DNA from: Clostridiales bacterium
GTDB taxonomy: Bacteria > Bacillota > Clostridia > Oscillospirales > Oscillospiraceae
Length of the DNA: 51,884 nt
NCBI GenBank assembly: GCA_022785125.1
Contig: JALFRA010000030.1
Location: forward strand, 1 to 51,884
Direction: 5' to 3'
Under the pieces are notes generated by a model. It had not been told where the DNA came from, ran no database searches, and worked only from the letters and a program-made list of their open reading frames with translations. How positions within the stretch are numbered: the first letter of the stretch is position 1; each line of letters begins with the position of its first letter. Positions 14,403 through 23,708 of the stretch are shown here, piece after piece. The position numbers and the translations under genes were made by a program.

Positions 14403-16025
14403 TCATGGTAAACGCCCGTAGGCGTAGAAATGAGATTGCCAGTAGCTTGTGTTCAGATTTGCGTAACTGATGGGATCTCCGCAATGGATCATCATATTGT
14501 CCCCCACATAGATGCCGCAATGGGACACGCCCGCCGTGTCATAGGTGCCCACAAAGAACACCAGATCGCCGGGTTTCGGGTTGCTGGTAGGGGTGCAGAT
14601 GTTATAAAGCCCCTGGGCCCCCAGGCGGCCCACATTCCAGCCGGAGTGATTGATCACCCAGGACACAAAGCCGGAGCAGTCAAAGGACGTGGCCGGGGAG
14701 CTGCCGCCCCACACATAGGGATAGCCCAGGTATTTCTCCGCCTCGGAGAGAATGGCCGCAAAGGTTTCATCGTCCAGATATTCCCCCGGCACGTCATAGT
14801 CGGCGGGCGGTTTTGTGTATTTGTCCACATACTCCGAACCGGGAAACAGGTCGGGGCGGTTGCCCAGGGTAGACAGGTAGAGGGAATACCGGGCCATCTG
14901 TTCCTCGCTCATAAGTTCCAGGGGCAGATGGGACAGGTTACGGTTTTCCAGCGTGACATAGCAGATATACCAGGAGTAGGGATCGCCCTCGCTGTCATAC
15001 CGGGTTTCCCGCACCACGCGCTCCGTCAGGATATACTGGCGGTCAAAGAGGGTTTCCAGGGTGCCCTGCACCTCGTCCGCCGTCCATTCCCCCTCGTGGA
15101 GCACAGACAAAATGGAAATGAGCACATAAGGGTCGTGCTCGATCCCGTCCAGGTCAAAATGGTACTCGTCATAGCTGTGGGTGCTTTCGTAGGTGTCCAG
15201 GTAGTGTTGCAGCTCCGCCTCCATGCCGGAATAGCTGGCCTCCGCCGCCAAAATATCCTCGTCCTTTGAGGGGTAAGTGGTCGCGCCCACGGCCCCCGCG
15301 CCGGAGTTGCCCAGCATCACCAGGGAGGAAGAACAGGACTGCATCACAAAGAGCAGGAGCAGGCAGGCCAGGGCCAGCAGCACCCCCACAGGATGCCGTT
15401 TGACAAAGCCCACCGCCTTTGCCCCGGCCTTTTCCGTGGCGGCGGCTGTCTTTTTGGCCGCGCTTGCCGCCCCGGTCTTTGCAGCCTCCCGCGCCTTTTT
15501 TTGATACTGCTTTTTTAGGCGGTGCTTGCGCCACATCCGGGAAACGGAATTGCCGGACATTTCCGGGTGCTCCTGGGCGGCCATGCGGAAATGATAATCC
15601 GCCGTTGCCTTGATATATTTGGACTCCGCCTTGCGGACGGCCTTTGCCGGGTGCTCCCGGACTTTCCGCTTCACAAACCGGGAGCCATGCCGCAGAGCGG
15701 ACTCGCCCACCAGCTCGGAGCGGTGGGCCCCCTCGGTGCCCACATTTTCCTGTTCCACTTCAAACAGTTTCCCATGCACAAAGCCGTGGACGCCCCGGCC
15801 CGCCGTCCGGCCCACACGTTTCACCGGGCCGGGCTTTTTGGGCGGCTTCTGTTTTGCCAGCTTGTCCTTGGCCTTTTCCAGCTTTTCCCCGCGCTGTTCC
15901 ATGCGGAGCTTGCTGGCGGCGGCCTGTTCCTGTTTGCTTTTCTGGCGGAATTTCGACTTATGGACACTTTGTCCAGAAGTGCCCCCGGCCTCCGGGCCCG
16001 CCGTTTTATTCGTTTCCTGATTCAT
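14403..16025 (-). CDS. NlpC/P60 cell-wall hydrolase of the conjugation system (CD1108-like)
   Basis: A 540-residue protein: a basic cytoplasmic N-terminus of about 200 residues, one membrane segment (VGVLLALACLLLLFVM), an extracellular linker domain typical of CD1108-family ICE proteins, and a C-terminal NlpC/P60 peptidase with catalytic Cys in SFDCSGFVSW (about 446) and His in VSHCGIYVGD (about 503). It should open the peptidoglycan for the transfer channel. ATG has GGAGG nine bases upstream and overlaps the VirB4 gene by 20 bp. Palindrome copy 9 is translated at residues 17-23 as SGQSVHK. Confidence 0.92.
   Translation of the reverse strand: MNQETNKTAGPEAGGTSGQSVHKSKFRQKSKQEQAAASKLRMEQRGEKLEKAKDKLAKQKPPKKPGPVKRVGRTAGRGVHGFVHGKLFEVEQENVGTEGAHRSELVGESALRHGSRFVKRKVREHPAKAVRKAESKYIKATADYHFRMAAQEHPEMSGNSVSRMWRKHRLKKQYQKKAREAAKTGAASAAKKTAAATEKAGAKAVGFVKRHPVGVLLALACLLLLFVMQSCSSSLVMLGNSGAGAVGATTYPSKDEDILAAEASYSGMEAELQHYLDTYESTHSYDEYHFDLDGIEHDPYVLISILSVLHEGEWTADEVQGTLETLFDRQYILTERVVRETRYDSEGDPYSWYICYVTLENRNLSHLPLELMSEEQMARYSLYLSTLGNRPDLFPGSEYVDKYTKPPADYDVPGEYLDDETFAAILSEAEKYLGYPYVWGGSSPATSFDCSGFVSWVINHSGWNVGRLGAQGLYNICTPTSNPKPGDLVFFVGTYDTAGVSHCGIYVGDNMMIHCGDPISYANLNTSYWQSHFYAYGRLP
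15958..15978 (-). repeat. Dispersed 21-bp palindrome, copy 9 (CTT centre), inside NlpC/P60 gene
   Basis: TTATGGACA, CTT, TGTCCAGAA; one base in the left arm is changed, giving His instead of Gln in SGQSVHK. It lies in frame near the 5' end of the gene. Confidence 0.88.
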
Positions 16026-18369
16026 GCTTCAAGTCCTCCGGGCGGGTAGTGAGCAGGTTATAGATCTCCCCTTTGGGGAACCGATCCACAAACGGGATGG
16101 TCACATCCCCATAGAACAGCAGCCCCTCGCCCGCGTTGGAATGGGTGATATAGGAAAGCTGGTGCTCGGAAATGCCGAGCTGCTTTGCCAAAATCGCCCG
16201 GTCACTTTGCGCCTGGGCCAGCAGGATCATAAAGTCGGTGTTGTCTAAAATGGCCTCGATCTCCCGGCTGGCTAATAGGTCTTTGACGTTCTGCGTTAAA
16301 GCTGACGGCACACAGCCTTTTTTGCGGAGCATCTTCCAGACGGCTACAAAATAGCTGGCGGTGAGCGCGTCCCGCAAAAGGATATGAAATTCATCAAAGT
16401 AGCACCAGGTAGAAATACCGCTGTGAAAGTTCACATTGACTGCCGAAGTCACAAAGTCGTTGGTGATGTGCATGGCGATCTTGCGCAGGTTTTCCCCCAG
16501 CCCTTTCAGCACGATACACACCACGCGGGCGGTCAAGTCCACGTTGGTGGGGTGGTTAAAGAGGTTGAGGGAGCCGGTGCAGTAGAGCTCCAGGGCCGTC
16601 GCCACACGGCGGGCCTCCGGCTCCGGCTGCTTCAAAAGCTCCTCGTACAAGTCCTGGAGCAAGGGGGGCTTGCCGTCCCCGATCCCCAGGGCCATGTCCC
16701 GGTAAATGAGCCGCACACAGCGGTCGATCACCGTTTTCTCGATGGGCTGCAAGCCGTCCTTGCCGCCCACCACCAGCTCGCACAGGGACAACAAAAAATC
16801 CGCTTTCATGGAAAGCGGGCTTTCGTCATCGTCCAGGTCAAGCTGGATGTCCATGGGGTTGATATGGCTGGGGGAGCCGGGGGCGATCTCGATCACCTGG
16901 CCGCCCAGCCGCCGCACCAGCGGCGCATATTCGCCCATTGGATCGACAATCAGAATCCGATCCTTTGGGATGGTGAGGAACACGTTTAAGAGCTCCCGTT
17001 TTGCGGCGAAAGATTTTCCCGATCCCGTGGAGCCAAGGTACAGGCCGTTGGCCGATTTCAGCTTTTTGCGGTCAGCCATGATGACATTGTGGGAAAGGGC
17101 GTTCATGCCGTAGTAGAGGGACGGCCCGGCCATGCGCAGCTCCCTTGTCATAAAGGGAATAAAGATCGCCGTGGAGCTGGTGGTCATGCCCCGCTGGATC
17201 TCCACCTCGTTGTAGCCCAGGGCCAGGGAAGAAACGAACCCCTGCTCCTGCTGCCAGTCCAGCCGCTTTAGGGCGCAGTTGTATTTCTGCGCGATACCGC
17301 CCACGGTAAACACATCGTTTTCCAACCGCTGGCGAGTGGGGGCAAGGTTTACCACCGTGAACGTCAAGAGGAACATCCGCTCGTTGCGGGATTGCAGATC
17401 GGCCAGGAGCTCCGCCGCGTCCTTGCTGAACGTGATGAGGTCGGGCGGGAGAATGTCGGGATCATACCCGGCCCGCACCGCCTTGCGCTGTTCCTCCACT
17501 TTCATTTTGCCGATGTCGGAGAGCTTGCCTTTGACGGTCTTAATGGCTTTGAGCTGATCCACCGTCTGAACGTGCATGGTGACAGTCAGCTCCGCATCCA
17601 GCTCCAAAATCTCCGACAGCAGCTTGTCCGAGAGCTCGGAGGCCAAAATCTGCAAATAGGATGCCGCGCCCCAATACTGGCCCACCCGGAACGTCCGGGA
17701 CTGCCGGAAGTCGAAGCTGTCCGGGGCGATATAGTCCTTTGTGCCCATGCCTGTTTTTGGGATGTCCTGCCAGGAGAAACAAAACGCCTCCCGGCTGCCG
17801 GGGTGCATCTGCCCATGGAGCAGGGCCAGCCGCTCCCGCCCGTCCAGCGCCTCCGAGGGCACGCCCAGCCGTTTCAGATTGCCCGTCACATCGGCCTCCA
17901 CACGTTCCAGGCGGGGCCGGGCCTCTCCGATCCCCCCGGCTGGCAGGCCGAATGTGATGTACTTGGAACGCTCAATGCCGTTGTTGCTTTTGGCGATCTG
18001 GTTTTTTAACATCCCGGTAAACTCGGCCCGGACGCTGTTAAAGCTGTCCTGGGCCGGGGGAATGTTCACCCGGTACTTGCTCCGGGAGTGGGAACGGCGG
18101 TTGATAAAGGAAAGCTGGAACGGCAAAGAGGTATCAAAGTAGTTGAGGAACGAGCTCCAGCCGCCGAAAATCGCCGTCTGATCCTCGGTGCTTGCCACCG
18201 AATAATTGATGTCCTCATATTCCACGGTTTTTGTGTAGAGCCCGCCGGGAAGCTGGCATACCCCGTCCGGGTGCATCACCAGATAGGGGATCGTCTGCTG
18301 GGCAGACAACGCAGCTTTCCGTTTAGCGCCCTTTCCGGGGCCGCGCTTTTGGTTTTTTGCTGTTTTCAA
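16006..18369 (-). CDS. VirB4-type conjugation ATPase
   Basis: A 787-residue type IV secretion ATPase that powers substrate transfer. Walker A GSTGSGKSFA lies near residue 450 and Walker B-like ILIVDPMGEY shortly after; further ATPase motifs include WCYFDEFHILL and LTQNVKDLL. The N-terminal domain is of the CagE/TrbE/VirB type. A TTG start (18367-18369) is preferred because GGAGG lies six bases upstream; the ATG two codons earlier abuts that site directly. It overlaps PrgI by 47 bp and the NlpC/P60 gene by 20 bp, so all are translationally coupled. Confidence 0.94.
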   Translation of the reverse strand: MKTAKNQKRGPGKGAKRKAALSAQQTIPYLVMHPDGVCQLPGGLYTKTVEYEDINYSVASTEDQTAIFGGWSSFLNYFDTSLPFQLSFINRRSHSRSKYRVNIPPAQDSFNSVRAEFTGMLKNQIAKSNNGIERSKYITFGLPAGGIGEARPRLERVEADVTGNLKRLGVPSEALDGRERLALLHGQMHPGSREAFCFSWQDIPKTGMGTKDYIAPDSFDFRQSRTFRVGQYWGAASYLQILASELSDKLLSEILELDAELTVTMHVQTVDQLKAIKTVKGKLSDIGKMKVEEQRKAVRAGYDPDILPPDLITFSKDAAELLADLQSRNERMFLLTFTVVNLAPTRQRLENDVFTVGGIAQKYNCALKRLDWQQEQGFVSSLALGYNEVEIQRGMTTSSTAIFIPFMTRELRMAGPSLYYGMNALSHNVIMADRKKLKSANGLYLGSTGSGKSFAAKRELLNVFLTIPKDRILIVDPMGEYAPLVRRLGGQVIEIAPGSPSHINPMDIQLDLDDDESPLSMKADFLLSLCELVVGGKDGLQPIEKTVIDRCVRLIYRDMALGIGDGKPPLLQDLYEELLKQPEPEARRVATALELYCTGSLNLFNHPTNVDLTARVVCIVLKGLGENLRKIAMHITNDFVTSAVNVNFHSGISTWCYFDEFHILLRDALTASYFVAVWKMLRKKGCVPSALTQNVKDLLASREIEAILDNTDFMILLAQAQSDRAILAKQLGISEHQLSYITHSNAGEGLLFYGDVTIPFVDRFPKGEIYNLLTTRPEDLKHESGNE

Positions 18370-18727
18370 TCGCATCCTCCTTTCCCGCAGCGCCCCGCTG
18401 GGTAAACGGGGCGTAAATATTCTGCGTCTGATAGGGCCTGATCCCAGGCCGCAGGAAACGGGCCCGGATGATGTTTTTCACCACCTTTTCCAGCGGGAGC
18501 CCGTCTTTTTCATACATCGCCAGCAGGAACGCCGGGAGCGCCACGGCCATCATCAGGAACATGGCCCCGGTATTGCCGATGGTGCTCCGGGCCAGCAGAT
18601 AGGTGGGGACGCCCACCGCCGCCGCGATCCCGAAGCATACAAGCTGGCGTTTCGTCAGGTTAAAGGCAAGTTTCGTCTTGACCTTTGACAAATCGTTTGG
18701 AACATTTACATAGGGAATGTTGATCAC
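18323..18727 (-). CDS. PrgI-family membrane protein
   Basis: A 134-residue protein with two adjacent membrane segments (LVCFGIAAAVGVPTYLL and AMFLMMAVALPAFLLAM) and the family N-terminus VNVPNDLSKVKTKLAFNLTK. PrgI is the usual VirB3-like partner encoded before VirB4. GTG at 18725-18727 overlaps the TGA of the upstream methylase and is chosen. The extended ribosome site AAAGGAAGTGATC runs through this GTG, so an ATT two codons downstream cannot be excluded. The longer reading to 18757 starts inside palindrome copy 10 and is unlikely. Confidence 0.86.
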   Translation of the reverse strand: MINIPYVNVPNDLSKVKTKLAFNLTKRQLVCFGIAAAVGVPTYLLARSTIGNTGAMFLMMAVALPAFLLAMYEKDGLPLEKVVKNIIRARFLRPGIRPYQTQNIYAPFTQRGAAGKEDAIENSKKPKARPRKGR

Positions 18728-19299
18728 TTCCTTTCCGGCCCGGCCACCTCTGGACACTTTGTCCAGAAGTCCGGCAGGGTACTTTCCACCTCATTTCCCC
18801 ACACATCCCAGCCGGGCGGCGTCTGCCTTGCGAACAGCTCCACCCTGGGCAGGTCGCCCATCAGGGCCACGATCTTATCACGGGCCTCGTCCGGCTTTTT
18901 GCTGTGGGCTTCAATGGGGGAAATGATAAACTGGTGGACATTGGCCGCCTGCCGTTTCAGGTGTCCCCGTGTTGCCAGCAGACACACCTCTGCGTTGCCC
19001 CGTGTCCAGAAGCCCAGGCCGTAAAACCAGCCGGGGGACTTGCGGTTTTGTTTGAGCCAGACGAAAGCAACGCTCTTGTAAGTGAAGCCCCACGCCTCAA
19101 TCAGCCGCAGGGCCTCCGGGAGCTGGGGAAAGGTGGCCCATAAAAAAAGCGCGCTGTCCGGGGCCGCAAGATCGGCCACAGGCAACGCGCAAAGCTCGTC
19201 GATCCCCATGGTGGGATAGTGATTTTCCGCCGCCCCCTGTACTTTCTTTGCGGAATACCGCCAGGGCGGATCGGCGTAAATGATAGAATACTTCTTGAT
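18724..19299 (-). CDS. MT-A70-type DNA adenine methylase, apparent ATC start
   Basis: A 191-residue protein. The N-terminus KKYSIIYADPPWRYS carries the catalytic DPPW motif of MT-A70 methylases, followed by an AdoMet fold (SALFLWATFPQLPEALRLI, WLKQNRKSPGWFYGLGFW). The only start that keeps DPPW is ATC at 19297-19299, seven bases after AAAGGAG; there is no ATG, GTG or TTG in frame nearby upstream. Palindrome copy 10 is translated at the C-terminus as FWTKCPEV. It follows the DPPY methylase with a 2-bp gap. Likely role: protecting ICE DNA from restriction. Confidence 0.85.
   Translation of the reverse strand: MKKYSIIYADPPWRYSAKKVQGAAENHYPTMGIDELCALPVADLAAPDSALFLWATFPQLPEALRLIEAWGFTYKSVAFVWLKQNRKSPGWFYGLGFWTRGNAEVCLLATRGHLKRQAANVHQFIISPIEAHSKKPDEARDKIVALMGDLPRVELFARQTPPGWDVWGNEVESTLPDFWTKCPEVAGPERK
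18748..18768 (-). repeat. Dispersed 21-bp palindrome, copy 10 (CTT centre), inside MT-A70 gene
   Basis: CTCTGGACA, CTT, TGTCCAGAA. It is translated in a third frame as FWTKCPE near the C-terminus of the methylase, about 20 bp upstream of the PrgI start. Confidence 0.92.
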
Positions 19300-19301
19300 G
19301 G

Positions 19302-20096
19302 TTACACTCCTTTCTCCCCGGCCTCCACCGCCGCCCGCGCCAGACGGACGCGCTCCGTGGCGGCGGCATAGTAGGCCGGGACGGTTTCAAAGCAAATAAA
19401 GCGGCGGCCTGTATTAAGGGCGGCAACCGCCGTTGTAGCAGAGCCCGCGCAGATGTCCGCCACCACCTCGCCGGGCCGGGTATAGGTCTTGATGAAATAC
19501 TCGCACAGTTCCACCGGCTTTTGCGTGGGGTGGACGGTGCGCTGGACAGCGGGAAAGGCCAGCACATTTCCGGGAAAGCGCAGGCCGTCCTCCGAGCCGC
19601 TGCCGGAACGGGTGAATTTCCCGTAATTGGTGCTGTTCCCACGGTTGCCTGCGATTTTCTTGTAGGGCTTGCCCTGTTCAAACTGCGGGTTGTATAGCGG
19701 AAGTTTCTGATAGAACACCAGAATATTCTCCGTCTTTTTCAGCGGGGCCCGCCTTGCGTTGAGAAAGCCTGTGCAGCGGCTTTTGTACCATACCCACTCA
19801 TAGCGGAGCATGGGCAGGTTGGAGGCCCCCAGCACCTTGTCATAGGGGCATTGGGCGAAAAACAGCACCGCGCCCTCCGGCTTGACGGCCCATTTCACCG
19901 CCTCCCACAGCTCCGGGAGCGGCAGGGGCACATCCCAAAAGTTCCGGGTGGTGCCATAGGGCGGATCGGTCAAGAGCATATCCACCGAATGACGAGGGAG
20001 AGAGCGCAGGCCCTCAATGCCGTCCATAAGGAACAGCCCCTCCGAAAGCTCCGGGGACTTCTGGACACTTTGTCCAGAGGTTGCCCTATCGGTCAT
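19302..20096 (-). CDS. DNA adenine/cytosine-N4 methyltransferase (DPPY type)
   Basis: A 264-residue methylase with the catalytic motif TDPPYGTTRN near residue 50 and the AdoMet-binding motif DICAGSATT near residue 210, an order typical of beta-class enzymes. The target sequence cannot be predicted. ATG at 20096 has GGAGG six bases upstream and overlaps the SpoVG-like gene by 11 bp. Palindrome copy 11 is translated at residues 7-13 as SGQSVQK, ahead of the catalytic domain. With the adjacent MT-A70 protein and ArdA it probably protects the ICE during establishment. Confidence 0.92.
   Translation of the reverse strand: MTDRATSGQSVQKSPELSEGLFLMDGIEGLRSLPRHSVDMLLTDPPYGTTRNFWDVPLPLPELWEAVKWAVKPEGAVLFFAQCPYDKVLGASNLPMLRYEWVWYKSRCTGFLNARRAPLKKTENILVFYQKLPLYNPQFEQGKPYKKIAGNRGNSTNYGKFTRSGSGSEDGLRFPGNVLAFPAVQRTVHPTQKPVELCEYFIKTYTRPGEVVADICAGSATTAVAALNTGRRFICFETVPAYYAAATERVRLARAAVEAGEKGV
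20059..20079 (-). repeat. Dispersed 21-bp palindrome, copy 11 (CTT centre), inside methyltransferase gene
   Basis: TTCTGGACA, CTT, TGTCCAGAG. Read in frame as SGQSVQK near the N-terminus, the same frame as copies 8 and 9. Confidence 0.92.
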
Positions 20097-20652
20097 CCCT
20101 GGCCTCCTTGCCCTTTGCCGGGGCGGGACGGGCGGCGTTTTCCTGCGCGGCCTCCTTTGCCGCTTTTGCCATTTGCTCCTTGATCGGGGCGGGCCGCAAA
20201 GCCTCGGCGCGGGCAATCAATTTTTCCACGGCCTGGGTATAGCCCTGGGCCGCCGCCGCGTCCAGCCGTTCCTGCAAGTGGCGATCCATCACCCGCGCCG
20301 TGGAGCGGTAGCCTGTCCTGCTGGTGGGATCGGGTTTGCTGGGTGCCCCAAGAAAGACGCCGTTTTTTCCGTCTATCACCCGGAAATCATCCACCACCAT
20401 ACCGCCAATATTCACGCTGGCAAAACCCATCGTCTTGCCCTGTTTTTCAATGGGGCGCACCGTCACCTCAATCGGCACCTCGGCGGCCTCCAGGTTTTTC
20501 TCCACGCGAAGCTGTACCGCCTCGTCAATGGAAATCCCTTGGGACTCTGCCAGTTCCGCGATGGGGGCTTCAAAAATCAAGCGGCGCATTTCTTCCATCG
20601 CCGCCTCGTCCACAACAGGGCCGCCCTGGGCCGCTGCCTGCATTTTTGCCAT
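20086..20652 (-). CDS. SpoVG-domain protein of the ICE
   Basis: A 188-residue protein. A short helical N-terminus is followed by a SpoVG-like domain (IEVTVRPIEKQGKTMGFASV, DDFRVIDGKNGVFLGAPSKP) at about residues 65-115, then a long helical, alanine-rich basic tail. SpoVG is a site-specific nucleic-acid-binding regulator, so the ICE copy may regulate transfer genes or bind RNA. The ATG at 20652 has GGAG seven bases upstream. It overlaps the downstream methylase and follows the VirB6-like gene by 17 bp. Confidence 0.85.
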   Translation of the reverse strand: MAKMQAAAQGGPVVDEAAMEEMRRLIFEAPIAELAESQGISIDEAVQLRVEKNLEAAEVPIEVTVRPIEKQGKTMGFASVNIGGMVVDDFRVIDGKNGVFLGAPSKPDPTSRTGYRSTARVMDRHLQERLDAAAAQGYTQAVEKLIARAEALRPAPIKEQMAKAAKEAAQENAARPAPAKGKEARDDR

Positions 20653-20669
20653 AGACAAACTCCTTTCTT

Positions 20670-21536
20670 TTAATGTGCGTTAAAGATACTGCGGGCAATC
20701 GAGCCCGTTTTGAACAGCATGAAGCAGAGCAGGACGGTATATCCCACAATGCCCCAGATCGCGCCGATGGGGTCGCCGCCCGTGGCGATCCCCTGGATCA
20801 ACACCGCATAAATGGCGACGCATACCAGAATGAGCAGCCCTTGAAAGCCCACGGCAAACAGGGAGCGCAGATAATTCTGGCCCATTTGCCCCACCTCCCG
20901 GTGGGAGATGGTCGCCATGGGGATGGGGGCCAAACTGGTCAGGATATAAATTTCCAGCATACGGCCATAGACTAAAACAAAAATGACGATGCCCAGCACC
21001 CACATCGTAACGCCGATAATGGAGGACTGGAGCCATAGGCCAATGAGGGGCCCAACATCCATCCCCTCCAGGGTGGTTTCCAGTTCTGCCAGCATATCCG
21101 GCGTGATGTCCGTGGAGCCCTGGATCAGACCGCCCGCCTGGGCGATCACACTTTGGGACACATCGAACACCGCCATCACGATATTGAATGTGTTGGAGAG
21201 AATGAAGATGGCGCAAGCGGTTTTGAATATCCACTTGTAGATATTCGCTACGTCAAACTCGTGCATATTGTTTTTTTCCAAAAGCATCTGGATAAGCTCA
21301 TAGGTGGCAACGAAAGTCAGCACCATCCCGGCAATCGGTAAAATCACCGTTTCGGAAAGCTGGCGTATGAGGGAGAAAACCCCGGCGTTCCATGCCGCCG
21401 GGGTCGTCCCCACCTGTACCGCGATCTCTCCGACCTGGGCATTGACATAATCGGTAAGCCCCTCCAGGTTGCTCATGATCCCGCTGATGAGCAGTTCTTT
21501 GAGCCAATCCGTAAGCCAGTCGGTGAGAAAATCCAT
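20670..21536 (-). CDS. VirB6/TrbL-like conjugation membrane protein
   Basis: A 288-residue polytopic protein with about six membrane segments (for example ETVILPIAGMVLTFVATYEL, GVTMWVLGIVIFVLVYG, LLILVCVAIYAVLIQGIA). Its place between the Maff2-like peptide and the VirB4 group is that of the VirB6-like channel subunit in Tn1549-type systems. The ATG follows AGGTAGGGG. It is expected to form the inner-membrane part of the type IV secretion channel. Confidence 0.87.
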   Translation of the reverse strand: MDFLTDWLTDWLKELLISGIMSNLEGLTDYVNAQVGEIAVQVGTTPAAWNAGVFSLIRQLSETVILPIAGMVLTFVATYELIQMLLEKNNMHEFDVANIYKWIFKTACAIFILSNTFNIVMAVFDVSQSVIAQAGGLIQGSTDITPDMLAELETTLEGMDVGPLIGLWLQSSIIGVTMWVLGIVIFVLVYGRMLEIYILTSLAPIPMATISHREVGQMGQNYLRSLFAVGFQGLLILVCVAIYAVLIQGIATGGDPIGAIWGIVGYTVLLCFMLFKTGSIARSIFNAH

Positions 21537-21547
21537 AGGCCCCTACC

Positions 21548-21760
21548 TTAGAACAGGCCGGACAGCAGAGGGATCAGGGTGGTGCCCAGCAGGATGATAC
21601 CACCGCCCGCCATAAGCTGTTTCATGCCTTGGCTTTTGGAGCCAGGGTTGTCGGAACCATAACCTTCCAGCAGGTTCACAACGCCCCACACGCCAAGGCC
21701 AGCGCCCAGGGCCACAACAAGGGTCTGCAACGTATCGACAGCAGAAGAAAAGAACTCCAT
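21548..21760 (-). CDS. Maff2-family small membrane protein
   Basis: A 70-residue protein with two membrane segments (LQTLVVALGAGLGVWGVVNL and GGGIILLGTTLIPLLSGLF) joined by a short polar loop, the Maff2 layout. The start MEFFSSAVDT has GGAGG four bases upstream; a longer reading would start beyond palindrome copy 12. The small size and two helices suggest a VirB2/pilin-like subunit, which is inference from the family and position. Confidence 0.85.
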   Translation of the reverse strand: MEFFSSAVDTLQTLVVALGAGLGVWGVVNLLEGYGSDNPGSKSQGMKQLMAGGGIILLGTTLIPLLSGLF

Positions 21761-21828
21761 AAATCCTCCATTTCTCCGGGGTTCCCCGGCTATGAAAAAA
21801 GCCGCCATTTCTGGCGGCAGGTCACAAC

Positions 21829-21849
21829 CTCTGGACACTTTGTCCAGAA
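21829..21849 (-). repeat. Dispersed 21-bp palindrome, copy 12 (CTT centre)
   Basis: CTCTGGACA, CTT, TGTCCAGAA. It lies 5 bp beyond the stop of the coupling-protein gene and about 70 bp before the Maff2-like start. Confidence 0.92.
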
Positions 21850-21854
21850 GCCCT

Positions 21855-23708
21855 TTATACAAAAGCGTCCGGGTCGTCCACATCGTCATAGTTGAGGATG
21901 TCCTCGTCCTCGCCTATGGGCGCTGTGTCCGGCGCGTCCGCCTCGTACACCTCACAAACCTCGGAAAGCCCTGGCCGCCTGCGGCGGTTGATGAGCTTGT
22001 CCAGGTCAAAGGCGTTTTTCTGTTTATCGGCCTCCGCCGTGTACTTGTAGTTCGGGTGCTTTTTCAAGTCATATTTGGGGGAATAGAACGGGGGCAGGCC
22101 CCGAAGCTGCAAAATGCACTTGTCGCCGGGCATGGTGGCGAGTTCGCTGGGGGTCATCAGCTCCCGGCCCAATCGCTGGGTATTGAGATTGTAGCTTTCC
22201 GACTGCCCCTTTGAGCGCCCGTCCGTCTGCATATAGATGGTCGCTTTTCCCAGCCAGTTCTCGGAAATCTCCTTAATGGTGGAGCTTTCCCGCCCGCCCA
22301 GGAAAATCACGCTGTCCATGTTGCCGAGTATCGTTTCCGCATGGTCTTTGTAAATGGCCTTGCATTGGGCCATCTGCTGATAAAAGAGCGTCAGCGACAC
22401 CTCACGGGAACGGATGACGGCCACCAGCTTTTCAAGCTGGGGCACCTGGCCCGTATTGGCCGCCTCGTCCCACAGCACCCGCACATGATGGGGCAGGCGG
22501 CCCCCGTGAACACTGTCGGCCCGTTCACACAGCAGATTGAACATCTGCGAAAAGGCCAGGGCAACCAGAAAGTTATAGGTGGGCGTGGTGTCGGAAATGG
22601 TGAAAAACACCGCTGTTTTCCGATCCCCGATGCGGTCAAGCTCCAGCTCGTCATAGGCCATGATCTCCCGGAGCTGGGGGATGTCAAAGGGGGCCAAACG
22701 GGAGCCGCAGGAAATCAAAATGCTTTTGGCCGTCTTGCCGCTTGCAAGTTTGTATTTCTTGTACTGCTTCACAGCAAAGCAATCCGGCTTTCGCTTTTCC
22801 AGCCCCTTAAACATATAGTCCACGGCATTTTGGAAATTTTCATCGTCCTCCTTGACCTCCATGCCGGAAATCATATCCACCAATGTATTCATGTTCCGAT
22901 CCTCAGCGGGGCCCTCAAAAATGATATAGGCGATCAGGGCGCAGTATAAAAGCGTTTCCGCCTTTTGCCAAAATGGATCGCCCTCTTTGCCCTCGCCCTT
23001 TGTGTTGCTGATCAAAGCATCCACAAATTTCAGAATATCGGCCTCGTTTCGGATATACGCCAGCGGGTTATAGTGCATGGACTTGGAAAAATCTATGCTG
23101 TTAAAAACTTTGATTTTATACCCCCGCCGTTGCAGAAAGCGGCCTACCTGTCCGAGAACACCTCCTTTCGGATCGACCACCACATAGCTGCATCCGGCCT
23201 TTTTATCCGCGCTGGCCTGCAAGATCTGCGGGGTAAGCCAGAACCGGGTTTTGCCGGAGCCGGACGAGCCGATGACGCAGGCGTTAAGGTTGCGGGCGTT
23301 GGCCGGGTTTTTGGGGCGGGTATTCATGGTGAGAAACTCCGTCCCGGTGAGAATGATATTGTTTTCAAACTTTGGATCGACAAAGGGCTGGATGTCTTTT
23401 GCCGTTCCCCAACGGGAGGAACCGTACTCTTCATCCCGCCTGTACTTTTTCGCGTTTTTGCTTTTCACATAGATCAGCAGGCGAAAGGCAGCCGCGCCCA
23501 CAATGCCCACCAGCCAGTCAAAGGGAGCAAGCCCCGGCGCAAAGTCGGCAAAGGCCGGGCCGATAGTCTGGCCCAGCCCCAGGAGCTTGTGGGCGAAGTC
23601 TGCGCCAGCGGCCAGCCGGTAGGCCGTCCCCAGCTTCAGACAGGCCCACAGAATAAACAGGTACGGGATATTGGGTATCACATATTTTTTTACGCTATCT
23701 GTCCTCAT
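21855..23708 (-). CDS. VirD4/TraG-type coupling protein
   Basis: A 617-residue type IV coupling ATPase. The N-terminus has two membrane segments (about 10-30 and 65-80), followed by Walker A VIGSSGSGKTRF (about 148) and Walker B VRVLWDEAANTG (about 414). It recruits the relaxase-DNA complex to the secretion channel. The ATG has GGAGG six bases upstream and overlaps the pcfB stop. Its acidic C-terminus is typical of substrate-recruiting tails. Confidence 0.95.
   Translation of the reverse strand: MRTDSVKKYVIPNIPYLFILWACLKLGTAYRLAAGADFAHKLLGLGQTIGPAFADFAPGLAPFDWLVGIVGAAAFRLLIYVKSKNAKKYRRDEEYGSSRWGTAKDIQPFVDPKFENNIILTGTEFLTMNTRPKNPANARNLNACVIGSSGSGKTRFWLTPQILQASADKKAGCSYVVVDPKGGVLGQVGRFLQRRGYKIKVFNSIDFSKSMHYNPLAYIRNEADILKFVDALISNTKGEGKEGDPFWQKAETLLYCALIAYIIFEGPAEDRNMNTLVDMISGMEVKEDDENFQNAVDYMFKGLEKRKPDCFAVKQYKKYKLASGKTAKSILISCGSRLAPFDIPQLREIMAYDELELDRIGDRKTAVFFTISDTTPTYNFLVALAFSQMFNLLCERADSVHGGRLPHHVRVLWDEAANTGQVPQLEKLVAVIRSREVSLTLFYQQMAQCKAIYKDHAETILGNMDSVIFLGGRESSTIKEISENWLGKATIYMQTDGRSKGQSESYNLNTQRLGRELMTPSELATMPGDKCILQLRGLPPFYSPKYDLKKHPNYKYTAEADKQKNAFDLDKLINRRRRPGLSEVCEVYEADAPDTAPIGEDEDILNYDDVDDPDAFV

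Noticed and set aside
18716-18727. PrgI starting at ATT as a fifth non-AUG start
   Set aside because: GTG at 18725-18727 overlaps the upstream stop and is a normal start; the ribosome-site argument alone is too weak.
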